NCBI GenBank assembly: GCA_963972525.1
Contig: CAXAUZ010000001.1
Coordinates: 248,001 to 312,000 of the forward strand
Source: Salinilacustrithrix sp003476595
GTDB lineage: Bacteria > Actinomycetota > Acidimicrobiia > Acidimicrobiales > Salinilacustritrichaceae
DNA length: 64,000 nt
Reading direction: 5' to 3'
Shown here: positions 48,962 to 56,304 of the stretch, one piece after another
Layout: every line of letters starts with the position of its first letter
Numbering within the stretch: position 1 is the stretch's first letter
Notes under the pieces: generated by a model
Seen by the model: the letters and a program-made list of their open reading frames with translations, nothing else
The model's database searches: none
Told to the model about the DNA's origin: nothing
Program-made: the position numbers and the translations under genes

Positions 48962-50433
48962 CGGGCGCGGAGCTGGCGTCGCCGCCGCGTGGCGGGCCGG
49001 GCCGCCCCGTTGGGCTCGCGCTGCTCGGTCGCGTCGCTCCGGTCCGGCCGGGGCCGGTCCTCCCCCGCGGTGGGGCGGTCCGCAGCGGGGCGGTCCTCGG
49101 CGGGGCGGGTCGGTTCGGGAGCGGCCGCCTGCCGGACCGGTGCCGCCGAGCCGCGCCGGAAGTGCACGGTCGGCGCGTTGCGCTGGGCGGCCCGGGCCCG
49201 GCGAGCCGACGTCGGGTCGACCTCCTCCGCGCCGCGATCCCCGCTGGCGGGTTCCGAGCTGGTGGGTTCCGAGCTGGGGGGTCCGGCGGGCCCCGGGGCG
49301 TCCGGGCGGGCACGTCCGTTGGTGCCGGGGACGTGAGGGCGGTCGGCGGCCGACGGGGTGCCGTTCGGGACCGGAGCGGGCTGGGGTGGCTCGACGGGCG
49401 CGGTGTCGGCCGTCGGGGGCGCCGTCTCCGTGGGGGTGGGCTTCGAGGCCGCGGCGCGCTTCGTCGCGGCCTTCTTCGTGGCCGCGGACTTCTTCGTCGC
49501 GGCCTTCCTCTTGGCCGTCTTCTTCGTCGCGGCCTTCTTCGTCGCCGTGTTCTTCTTGGCGGCCTTCTTCGTCGCCGTCTTCTTCTCGGCGGCCTTCTTG
49601 GCCGCGGGCTTCTTCGCCGACCTCTTGGCCGCGCCCTGCTCGGGGGCGGCGCGCCGCCCGCCCGAGGCCGGCGCCTCCGGCGTGGTCGAGCGCGCCGCCG
49701 TTGCGGCCGGGTCGCCCACGATGCCCTCGACGACGTCGCCCGCGTCGTCCTCCACCGCTCGGTCCGGCGCCACGTAGCCGAGCTGGGACGCCGCACGATC
49801 GGTGGTGGTGAGGGCGTCCTCGCGGGCATCGAAGGTCCAGGTGGCGCGCCGCTCCCGGCCCCGGTGGTGGTACGTGAAGGTCACCGCCCAGCGGTCGTGG
49901 CCCAGCAACCGTGCCGACCACCCCGCCTCGTAGGCAGCCACGGTGTAGGCGATGCCCTTGTCGGCCAGGGCCATGCCGACGGCCCGGCGCAGCGGCACCG
50001 CGGAGGGCGCGGAACGGGGGCGGCGCAGACGGCAGTCGAGGGCACGCTCGACGATGCGCTGCTGCTCGGCCCGCACCGGTGGCGCGAACCGCTCGATCCA
50101 GTCCTCCTCGACGCCCGCCTCGGTGGCGATGCGCGACACCGGCTCACCGGCGCGGAGGCGGGCCTGGATGTCCCGAACGGACAGCTGGGACCGGGGTCGG
50201 GGCGAGGGCTCCTCGGATGGTCGAGCCACCGACGGGGCGGCAGCGTCCGACCCGTCGGTCACGCCGTCGGCGTCGCTGCGCTCGGCCTGCGCACCCGCGA
50301 GCTGGGTGACCAGATCGATCAGCTCGTCGGTGACCGGGACGACGAAGCTGGCCTCGGACCGCGCTCCCTCCCTCGTGCGGAAGATGAGGCCACGGCGATC
50401 CGTGGTGAAGCCGACGAGCTGGAGATCGTGCAT
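48958..50433 (-). CDS. sepH: Septation protein SepH with a Lys/Ala-rich histone-like tail
   Basis: 491 residues. The N-terminus MHDLQLVGFTTDRRGLIFRT and the helix-turn-helix SQLSVRDIQARLRAGEPVSRIATEAGV, then ERFAPPVRAEQQRIVERA and WAVTFTYHHRGRERRATWTFD, match SepH (DUF3071), which binds FtsZ and speeds Z-ring assembly in Streptomyces and mycobacteria. Residues about 270-329 are AAKK-type repeats like a histone H1 tail. The C-terminus is Pro/Arg/Asp-rich and disordered. The exact start is uncertain since no ribosome site precedes the ATG. Confidence 0.85.
   Translation of the reverse strand: MHDLQLVGFTTDRRGLIFRTREGARSEASFVVPVTDELIDLVTQLAGAQAERSDADGVTDGSDAAAPSVARPSEEPSPRPRSQLSVRDIQARLRAGEPVSRIATEAGVEEDWIERFAPPVRAEQQRIVERALDCRLRRPRSAPSAVPLRRAVGMALADKGIAYTVAAYEAGWSARLLGHDRWAVTFTYHHRGRERRATWTFDAREDALTTTDRAASQLGYVAPDRAVEDDAGDVVEGIVGDPAATAARSTTPEAPASGGRRAAPEQGAAKRSAKKPAAKKAAEKKTATKKAAKKNTATKKAATKKTAKRKAATKKSAATKKAATKRAAASKPTPTETAPPTADTAPVEPPQPAPVPNGTPSAADRPHVPGTNGRARPDAPGPAGPPSSEPTSSEPASGDRGAEEVDPTSARRARAAQRNAPTVHFRRGSAAPVRQAAAPEPTRPAEDRPAADRPTAGEDRPRPDRSDATEQREPNGAARPATRRRRQLRAR
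49449..49627 (-). repeat. AAKK-type codon repeats in sepH
   Basis: Degenerate short repeats (units around gccttcttcgtcgcg on the plus strand) encode about 60 residues of alternating Lys-Lys and Ala/Thr. Most lysines use AAG and alanines GCC/GCG. The pattern is purely coding low complexity, with no spacer structure. Confidence 0.85.
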
Positions 50434-50510
50434 CCGGAGGCGCGGCAATCGGACAAGTGCCGCGGTGGGGCACGGTACCACCGCATTCCGTACAGAACCC
50501 GACCCAACGG

Positions 50511-50735
50511 TCAGGCCCCACGCTCGATGGAGCGGTGCCGGAGGCGGGGTGCGAGGTCCGCGTCGGCGAGCAGGCGCAGGGCGCGGGCCTCCCCCACGTC
50601 GATCACCACCGCGTCGTCGGGATCGCGCTCGCACAGGAACGTGACGACGCAGTCCTCGCACGCGCCGATGGTCGGGCCGATGCAGTCGGCGCAGTCGATC
50701 ACCAACGGCTCCGAGGGGGTCATCGGTGCAGGCAT
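50511..50735 (-). CDS. Small cysteine-rich protein, possible zinc binder
   Basis: 74 residues. ATG 50735 has a GGAGG ribosome site 4 nt upstream. Four cysteines occur in IDCADCIGPTIGACEDCVVTFLC, arranged as C-x2-C and C-x2-C with a further Cys, likely to hold a metal. The rest is a helix with VVIDVGEARALRLLADADL. It sits between a zinc-ribbon gene and sepH on the same strand. Function unknown. Confidence 0.75.
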   Translation of the reverse strand: MPAPMTPSEPLVIDCADCIGPTIGACEDCVVTFLCERDPDDAVVIDVGEARALRLLADADLAPRLRHRSIERGA

Positions 50736-50825
50736 GGATCCTCCAGTGCGATCGTGTCCCCGGCCGATCCGGGGTTGCGGCGCACGGTACGGAGGGGGGT
50801 CTGACAGGAACCCGAGGCGGTCCCC

Positions 50826-51056
50826 TCAGCCGTCGGCCGGCAGCTCCTCGACGCCCTCGCCGTTGCCGCACCAGCGGCACTCCACCGACTCGATGACCTC
50901 GTCGAGCACCTCGACGTCTTCGACCTCGAGCTCGCCGCCGACCGAGTAGTGGTGGAACGAGCGGGTGCGTCGGGTGCTGGTGACGTCGAAGCGGGTGAGG
51001 TTCCCGCACCGCGTGCAGCGGTAGCGGGGCGTGGGGGCATCACCGGCATCGGTCAC
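50826..51056 (-). CDS. Small zinc-ribbon protein, unknown
   Basis: 76 residues from a GTG with TACGCT 6 nt upstream (leaderless). Two CxxC pairs, YRCTRCGNLTRFDV and VECRWCGNGE, flank a strand-rich centre with HHYSVGGELEVEDVEVLDEVIE. This is a short rubredoxin-like zinc ribbon. It is divergent from the SOS-regulated nuclease gene. Function unknown. Confidence 0.78.
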   Translation of the reverse strand: MTDAGDAPTPRYRCTRCGNLTRFDVTSTRRTRSFHHYSVGGELEVEDVEVLDEVIESVECRWCGNGEGVEELPADG

Positions 51057-51129
51057 GGGGCGAGCGTACCGACCGCCATCCTCCGGACCGAGTCCGGTGC
51101 CCGGCACGACGCCGCCGCTCCGAGCGGGC

Positions 51130-51158
51130 TTGACAGACGAACACCTGTTCGGTTCACT
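51130..51158 (+). promoter_or_regulatory. Promoter of the DEDDh/GIY-YIG gene
   Basis: -35 TTGACA (51130-51135), a 17-bp spacer and -10 TTCACT (51153-51158), with the ATG 8 nt downstream. The -35 is a consensus match. The LexA-type box lies inside the spacer. Confidence 0.72.
51138..51151 (+). promoter_or_regulatory. SOS box (LexA operator)
   Basis: CGAACACCTGTTCG is a perfect CGAAC-N4-GTTCG palindrome, the LexA site of actinobacteria and Gram-positives. It occupies the -35/-10 spacer, so LexA would block polymerase directly. Confidence 0.88.
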
Positions 51159-51166
51159 CCGGAGCC

Positions 51167-52849
51167 ATGGCCGCCCCCACCACCCCGCAGACCCGCCGAG
51201 CACGCCGCCGGGCACCGGGGCAGGCCAGCTTCGACGACCTCGGCACCCCGCTCTTCGACGTCACCTTCTGCGTGCTCGACCTGGAGACCACCGGGGGTTC
51301 GCCCACCGACGACGCCATCTGCGAGATCGGCGCGATCAAGGTGCGCGGCGGCGAGTGTCTCGGCACGTTCCACACCTTCGTGGACCCGGGGCGCGACATC
51401 CCGGCCCAGATCACGGTGCTCACCGGCCTCACCTCGGCCATGGTGCGGCCGGCACCCGCGATCGAGCACGTCCTGCCGAGCCTGCTCGAGTTCATCGGCG
51501 ATGCCGCGTTCGTCGGCCACAACGTGCGCTTCGACAAGGGCTTCCTGGACGCTGCCCTGGTCCGCACGGACCGGCCCCGGCTCGCCAACCCGACCGTCGA
51601 CACCTGCGCCCTGGCCCGTCGCCTCGTGCGCGACGAGGTGCCCAACTGCAAGCTCGGCACCCTGGCCGAGCGGCTCCGCCTCGACCACCGCCCCAACCAC
51701 CGGGCCCTCGACGACGCCCTGGCCACCGCCGACCTGCTCCACGTCCTGCTCGAGCGGGCCGCCGGCTTCGGTGTGTCCACGCTCGACGACCTGCTCGAGC
51801 TGCCGAGCGCGGCCGCCCACCCCCAGGCCCGGAAGCTGGCGCTCACCGATCGGCTCCCCCGCTCGCCGGGGGTGTACCTGTTCAAGGACGCCACCGGCCG
51901 GGTGCTGTACGTGGGAAAGGCCTCGGACCTGCGGGCCCGGGTCCGCAGCTACTTCAGCTCTGACACCCGCCGCAAGGTCGGCGGCCTGCTGCGGGAGGCG
52001 GCCGCCATCGACCACATCGCGACGTCCTCCGCGCTCGAGGCCGCGGTCACCGAGATCCGCCTCATCCACGAGCTGCTCCCCCGCTACAACCGGCAGGGCA
52101 CCACCTGGGCCAAGGCCGCCTACCTCAAGCTCACCGATGAGGCCTTCCCCCGCCTGTCGGTCGTGAAGCGGGTGCGGGCCGACGACGCCACCTACCTGGG
52201 CCCCCTGTCGTCGGCGCGCCTGGCCCGGCGGGTCGCGGACGCGGTGGAGACCGCCCTGCCGGTGCGCCGCTGCACGGCCGACCCTGCCCGCCAGCCCCGG
52301 CAGGCGCCGTGCGCGCCGGCCCAGCTCGGCGTCAGCGCGTGCCCGTGCGCCGGCGACATCGACCAGGACGGCTACGACCCCATCGCCGCCTCGGTCCGGG
52401 CCGCGCTCACGACCAACCCCGAGCTGGTGCTCGACCGGCTGCTGGAGCGCATGGACGCGCTGGCCACCGACGAGCGCTACGAGGAGGCCGCCGACATGCG
52501 CGACCGGGCCATCGCCTTCGCCGACGCGCACCGCCGGGTGCGCCGCCTGGACCTGGTCCACCGCGCCGGTCGTCTCGTCGTGCAGCTCGGCGGCCAGCGC
52601 ACCGTCATCGAGGACGGTCGCCTGCGCCACACCGAGCCGGCCGACGAGCCGTCGCTGCTGAGCTCGATCGACGGGGACCGCCCGCCGTCGGCGCGCACCC
52701 CCCGCCCGTGGGTCGAGCCCGCCGACGCCGACGAGCTCGCGGTGCTGGCGACCTGGATCGACCGCAACGCCGAGCGCATCCGCATCGAGCACTGCGACGG
52801 CACGCTCTGCTCGCCCCTCCCTCGTCTGCCCGACCTCCCCGGTCGGTGA
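51167..52849 (+). CDS. DEDDh exonuclease fused to a GIY-YIG nuclease with a UVR motif
   Basis: 560 residues. Residues 20-190 are a DnaQ-like exonuclease: VLDLETTGGSPTDDAICEIGAI (D, E), GHNVRFDKGFLDAAL (D) and NHRALDDALATADLL (H, D). Residues 225-310 are a UvrC/Cho-type GIY-YIG: SPGVYLFKDATGRVLYVGKASDLRARV and EIRLIHELLPRYN. RYEEAADMRDRAIAF near residue 440 is a UVR motif of the kind that binds UvrB. The C-terminal endonuclease and HhH of UvrC are missing. The protein probably makes an incision and trims DNA in repair; the SOS box supports this. Confidence 0.9.
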   Translation: MAAPTTPQTRRARRRAPGQASFDDLGTPLFDVTFCVLDLETTGGSPTDDAICEIGAIKVRGGECLGTFHTFVDPGRDIPAQITVLTGLTSAMVRPAPAIEHVLPSLLEFIGDAAFVGHNVRFDKGFLDAALVRTDRPRLANPTVDTCALARRLVRDEVPNCKLGTLAERLRLDHRPNHRALDDALATADLLHVLLERAAGFGVSTLDDLLELPSAAAHPQARKLALTDRLPRSPGVYLFKDATGRVLYVGKASDLRARVRSYFSSDTRRKVGGLLREAAAIDHIATSSALEAAVTEIRLIHELLPRYNRQGTTWAKAAYLKLTDEAFPRLSVVKRVRADDATYLGPLSSARLARRVADAVETALPVRRCTADPARQPRQAPCAPAQLGVSACPCAGDIDQDGYDPIAASVRAALTTNPELVLDRLLERMDALATDERYEEAADMRDRAIAFADAHRRVRRLDLVHRAGRLVVQLGGQRTVIEDGRLRHTEPADEPSLLSSIDGDRPPSARTPRPWVEPADADELAVLATWIDRNAERIRIEHCDGTLCSPLPRLPDLPGR

Positions 52850-52852
52850 GGG

Positions 52853-53461
52853 CTACCGGTCGGTGACCGGATCGCCGAGGGCGCCGACGAGCCGAGCGAT
52901 CAGGATCTCCCAGGCATCGGCTCGGGGTGGCGCGAGGTCGATGGCGCCGAAGAGGAGGAACCCGAAGCCCACCGCGTGGCAGAAGCGCACGATGGCGTCG
53001 GTGTCGAGGCCCTCGTCGACGAGGCCGCTGGCCTTGGCGTCCTCGACCAGGGCGGCGAAGGTGGTCGCCCGCTGGCGGAGCAGCTCGCGCATGAGCTCGG
53101 CCACCTCGGCGTCGCGCCGGGCCGCGACGAACGCCTCGAGGAGCAGGGCCTGGCCCTCGTCGAAGGGGTCGGTGAGCAGGTGCGAGCCGACCGTGGTGAT
53201 GACGTCCGTGACGCGGCCCTCGAAGCGGTGGTCGGCGAAGAGCTGCTCGAGCTCGTTGGTGGTGTGGGCCTCGATGGCCGCCAGCAGCAGCTCGGCCTTG
53301 CCCCGGAAGCGCCCGTAGATGGCGCCGGTGGTGAAGCCGGCCCGCCGGGCGATCTCCTGCACGCCGGCGCCGTCGTAGCCCTTCTCGGCGAACACCGCCG
53401 CCGCAGCCTCGATGAGACGATCTCGGGTCGGATCGTCGCTCACGGGCGCGGCATCGGTCAT
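52853..53461 (-). CDS. TetR family regulator
   Basis: 202 residues from ATG 53461. Helix-turn-helix LIEAAAAVFAEKGYDGAGVQEIARRAGFTTGAIYGRFRGKAELL is classic TetR. The rest is an unassigned helical ligand domain. TATCCT lies 6 nt before the ATG, so the mRNA is probably leaderless. Convergent with the nuclease gene (3-bp gap) and divergent from the DUF808 gene. An ATAAC inverted repeat overlaps its promoter. Confidence 0.92.
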   Translation of the reverse strand: MTDAAPVSDDPTRDRLIEAAAAVFAEKGYDGAGVQEIARRAGFTTGAIYGRFRGKAELLLAAIEAHTTNELEQLFADHRFEGRVTDVITTVGSHLLTDPFDEGQALLLEAFVAARRDAEVAELMRELLRQRATTFAALVEDAKASGLVDEGLDTDAIVRFCHAVGFGFLLFGAIDLAPPRADAWEILIARLVGALGDPVTDR

Positions 53462-53470
53462 GGCCCGAGG

Positions 53471-53484
53471 ATAACGGTGGTTAT
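53471..53484. promoter_or_regulatory. ATAAC-N4-GTTAT operator for the TetR gene
   Basis: ATAAC (53471-53475), GGTG, GTTAT (53480-53484). It partly covers the minus-strand -10 (TATCCT, 53468-53473). The 85-bp region between the two genes also carries the DUF808 leader, so the TetR protein may repress both. Confidence 0.55.
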
Positions 53485-53546
53485 TCCCAGCGGCCACGAT
53501 CGCGCCTCTAGGTTCTGCGCCTGCATCGCCGACGAGAGGACGTGAC

Positions 53547-54497
53547 ATGGCTGGCGGTCTGGTCGGGCTGTTCGATGACGTCGCCGCGCTGGCCAAGCTG
53601 GCCGCCGCGTCCATCGACGACGTCGGCGCCGCGGCAGGGCGAGCCAGCATGAAGGCCGCCGGGGTGGTGGTGGACGACACCGCGGTCACCCCGGCCTACG
53701 TCCAGGGCCTGGCCGCCGACCGCGAGCTTCCGATCATCAAGCGCATCGCCACCGGATCCCTGCGCAACAAGCTGCTGTTCATCCTGCCGGTGGCGATCCT
53801 GCTGAGCGAGATCGCGCCGACGCTGGTCGAGATCATCTTGATGTTCGGCGGCGCATTCCTCTGCTACGAGGGCGCGCACAAGATCATCGGGGCGGTCAGG
53901 GGCGACGACCACGACCACGACGTCCCGGCCGCGGTCAAGGGCGGCGATGCCGAGCAGGCCACGGTCTCCGGGGCGATCCGGACGGACTTCATCCTGTCGG
54001 CCGAGATCATGGTGATCTCCCTGAAGGAGGTCATCGACGAGCCCTTCGTGTCGCGCATCGTGATCATGGTCGTCGTCGCCCTCCTCATCACGATCGTGGT
54101 GTACGGCCTCGTCGCCGCCATCGTGAAGATGGACGACGTCGGCCTCCGGCTCACCCAGCGCGACTCGGCTCGCTCCCAGCAGGTCGGCCGCGCCCTGGTG
54201 AAGGGGATGCCGATCATCCTGCGCTGGCTGTCCATCGTCGGCACCGCGGCGATGCTCTGGGTGGGGGGCCACATCCTGCTGGTGGGCGCCCACGAGCTCG
54301 GGTGGCACGCGCCCTACGACCTGGTCCACGACCTCGAGGACCTGGTCCACGACACCGGATCGCTCAGCGGCGTGCTGACGTGGCTCGTGAACACCGCAGC
54401 GTCCGCGGTGCTGGGGCTCGCCGTCGGGCTGGTGATCGCCACCGTGGTCGACAAGCTGCCGATGCGGGACCGCACGCCGGAGCACCACCCGGCCTGA
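53547..54497 (+). CDS. DUF808 (YedI-like) membrane protein
   Basis: 316 residues. MAGGLVGLFDDVAALAKLAA, GVVVDDTAVTPAYVQGLAADRELPIIKRIATGS and MFGGAFLCYEGAHKI are the DUF808 signature. About six membrane spans follow, with the Asp/His-rich loop RGDDHDHDVP. ATG has a GAGAGG ribosome site 6-7 nt upstream. E. coli YedI is of this family; function unknown. The TetR next to it may control it. Confidence 0.9.
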   Translation: MAGGLVGLFDDVAALAKLAAASIDDVGAAAGRASMKAAGVVVDDTAVTPAYVQGLAADRELPIIKRIATGSLRNKLLFILPVAILLSEIAPTLVEIILMFGGAFLCYEGAHKIIGAVRGDDHDHDVPAAVKGGDAEQATVSGAIRTDFILSAEIMVISLKEVIDEPFVSRIVIMVVVALLITIVVYGLVAAIVKMDDVGLRLTQRDSARSQQVGRALVKGMPIILRWLSIVGTAAMLWVGGHILLVGAHELGWHAPYDLVHDLEDLVHDTGSLSGVLTWLVNTAASAVLGLAVGLVIATVVDKLPMRDRTPEHHPA

Positions 54498-54504
54498 GCC
54501 GCGG

Positions 54505-55563
54505 TCAGTCGCCGGCTGGGGCCGTGCGCTCGACGACGCGGGCGAGCAGGGCCTCTGCCGCACCGGCGTCGATCGCCGCCTCGGCCCGGCGCGCACCCTC
54601 GGCGATGCTGCCGACCAGGCCGGCGACGTAGAGCCCGGCGCCGGCGTTGAGGACGACGATGTCGCGGGCCGGACCGGGTTCACCGGCCAGCACGGCCCGG
54701 GCGATGCCGGCGTTGGCGGCGGCGTCGCCACCCGGCAGCGCGTCGACGGCCACCGGGGCCAGGTCGGCGTCGGCCGGCGAGTAGGTCGACGGTTCCAGCA
54801 CCTGCCCGTCGCGCACCTCCCGCACCTGGGTCGGCCCGGTGAGGGCCAGCTCGTCGATCGCGCCGTCGCCGTGGACGACGAGCGCGTGCTCGCTCCCCCG
54901 CAGCGCCAGGGCGCCGGCCACCAGGTCGAGGGAGCGGGGGTCGCCGACGCCGATCACCTGCCGGCCGACCCGGCCGGGGTGGGACAGAGGGCCGAGGAGG
55001 TTGAACACGGTGGGCACGCCGAGCTCGGCCCGGACCGGCCCGGCGTGGCGCATGGCGGGGTGGAAGGCGCGGGCGAAGCAGAAGCCGACGCCGACGTCGC
55101 GGACGACGGCGGCGAGGGCCGGACCATCGAGGTCGTAGCCGATGCCGAGCGCGCCGAGGAGGTCGAAGGAGCCCGAGGTCGAGGAGGCCTTGAGGTTGCC
55201 GTGCTTGCACACGGTGGCCCCGGCTGCCGCGGCGACGAGGCAGGCCATGGTGGACACGTTCAGCGCCTTGACCCGGCGGCGGGGGGATCCGCCGGTGCCG
55301 ACGATGTCGATCGTGCCCGGCGGCAGCTCGACGGGCGCGGCAGCGTCGAGCATGGCGCCGACCATGCCGGCGACCTCCTCGGCGGTCTCCCCCTTGAGGC
55401 GCAGGGCGACGATGAACGCGGCGAGCTGGGCGGCGGTGGCCTCGCCGGCGAGGATCGACGCGAGCGCGGCGGCCGCGTCCTCGCCCCGCAGGTCCTCGCC
55501 CTCGACCAGACGGCCGAGGATGCGGGGCCACCCGCCCACGTCGTCGATGGCCGGCCCGCTCAC
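54505..55563 (-). CDS. Anthranilate phosphoribosyltransferase-like protein (TrpD) with an altered PRPP loop
   Basis: 352 residues from a GTG. The TrpD fold is clear: ATAAQLAAFIVALRLKGET, IDIVGTGG, LNVSTMACLVAAAAGATVCKHGN, AFHPAMRHAGPVRAELGVPTVFNLLGPLSHPG and the metal pair in DGAIDELALTG. However GTGGD is GTGGS (S93), with SPRRRVKAL between GG and N102, three residues longer than usual and basic. The SSxxGSAD motif is SSTSGSFD. It may be a true TrpD variant or a paralogue on another amine; no trp neighbours help. Confidence 0.8.
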   Translation of the reverse strand: MSGPAIDDVGGWPRILGRLVEGEDLRGEDAAAALASILAGEATAAQLAAFIVALRLKGETAEEVAGMVGAMLDAAAPVELPPGTIDIVGTGGSPRRRVKALNVSTMACLVAAAAGATVCKHGNLKASSTSGSFDLLGALGIGYDLDGPALAAVVRDVGVGFCFARAFHPAMRHAGPVRAELGVPTVFNLLGPLSHPGRVGRQVIGVGDPRSLDLVAGALALRGSEHALVVHGDGAIDELALTGPTQVREVRDGQVLEPSTYSPADADLAPVAVDALPGGDAAANAGIARAVLAGEPGPARDIVVLNAGAGLYVAGLVGSIAEGARRAEAAIDAGAAEALLARVVERTAPAGD

Positions 55564-55585
55564 GGTCGGACCGTTCCGGCGGCCA

Positions 55586-55819
55586 CTAGGACGCCGCCCG
55601 CCGACGCCGGCGGACGATGCGGCGCCGCTCCCCCTCGGTGCACCCGCCCCACACACCTTCCCGCTCGCGCTCGCCGAGGGCGTACTCGAGGCAGGGCTCA
55701 CGCACGGGGCACGAATCGCAGACGGCCTTGGCCAGGCTCGCCTCGTCGTCGTCCGCAGGGAAGAAGATCCTCGGGTCGAGGCCGTGGCAGGCAGCCCGTG
55801 CGCTCCAGCTGTTGTCCAT
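55586..55819 (-). CDS. WhiB family [4Fe-4S] transcription regulator
   Basis: 77 residues. ATG 55819 has a GGAG site 5 nt upstream; an ATG at 55888 would add 23 residues. Cluster ligands are C11, C34, C37 and C43 (C-x22-C-x2-C-x5-C), followed by the turn motif GVWGG and a basic C-terminus RRRRIVRRRRR-like for DNA. WhiB proteins work with the principal sigma factor. It resembles WhiB1/WhiB2 types by length; the exact subclass is not set. Confidence 0.95.
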   Translation of the reverse strand: MDNSWSARAACHGLDPRIFFPADDDEASLAKAVCDSCPVREPCLEYALGEREREGVWGGCTEGERRRIVRRRRRAAS

Positions 55820-55842
55820 GCTCGCTCCGCCGGGATGGGGGT

Positions 55843-55871
55843 CGGCGCCGGCGGGCCCGCCGGCGGCGCCG
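55843..55871 (-). other. Strong GC hairpin in the whiB leader
   Basis: CGGCGCCGGCGGG (55843-55855) pairs with CCCGCCGGCGGCGCCG (55856-55871) along 13 bp with a single G bulge and almost no loop. It lies 24 nt upstream of the whiB ATG. It may modulate whiB translation or transcription, or be a by-product of high GC. Confidence 0.45.
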
Positions 55872-55933
55872 AGGTTGGCATCCGTCACGCCGGCGGCACA
55901 AGGACCGGGCGGCGTGGGCGAAGCGATCCTCGC

Positions 55934-56188
55934 TCAGGCGGTGCGACCCTCGGCGACGAGCAGCCCGGCGACCGCGTCGGCCGGGTAGCGACGGTGGCCA
56001 CCTGGGGTGCGGATGCTGGGGATGCGGCCCTTGGTGGCCCAGTCGGTCACGGCGCGCTCGGAGACCTCGAAGAGCAGGGCCACCTCGCGCGTGCGCAGCA
56101 GGCGGCCGCCGAGGGTGCCCCGATCGCGGCCGTCGACCAGCTCGTGCACCAGCCGCTGCCGCTCCGTGTCACTCTTCGTCGCCACCAT
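55934..56188 (-). CDS. BldC/MerR-like helix-turn-helix protein
   Basis: 84 residues from ATG 56188. LLRTREVALLFEVSERAVTDWATKGRIPSIRTPGGHRRYPADAVAGLL is a BldC-type winged HTH (excisionase-like). A helix-rich N-terminal 30 residues (SDTERQRLVHELVDGRDRG) is additional to BldC. BldC binds direct repeats to hold back development genes in Streptomyces; here the targets are unknown. The start has TACCAT 7 nt upstream and a matching -35. Confidence 0.88.
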   Translation of the reverse strand: MVATKSDTERQRLVHELVDGRDRGTLGGRLLRTREVALLFEVSERAVTDWATKGRIPSIRTPGGHRRYPADAVAGLLVAEGRTA

Positions 56189-56195
56189 GCTCCGG

Positions 56196-56230
56196 ATGGT
56201 AGAGAAGAACCGGAACCACTGCAAGTGGTT
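56196..56230 (-). promoter_or_regulatory. Promoter of the BldC-like gene with a palindrome over the -35
   Basis: Minus-strand -35 TTGCAG (56219-56224), 17-bp spacer and -10 TACCAT (56196-56201), 7 nt before the ATG. AACCACT-GCA-AGTGGTT (56214-56230) has perfect 7-bp arms and covers the -35, so it may be an operator. Confidence 0.65.
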
Positions 56231-56304
56231 TGTCACTCACGCAGCGTAGTTTCCAGACGGCCGAAACCGGACCCTCCGGGCGGAACGAGCGACGCCGGCG
56301 CCGG

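Noticed and set aside
49449..49627. Possible CRISPR or satellite-like repeat
   Set aside because: Repeats have no uniform length or spacers and simply encode Lys/Ala codons within sepH.
54505..55563. Part of a tryptophan operon
   Set aside because: No other trp gene adjoins it, and its PRPP loop is altered, so I do not assign the trpD symbol.
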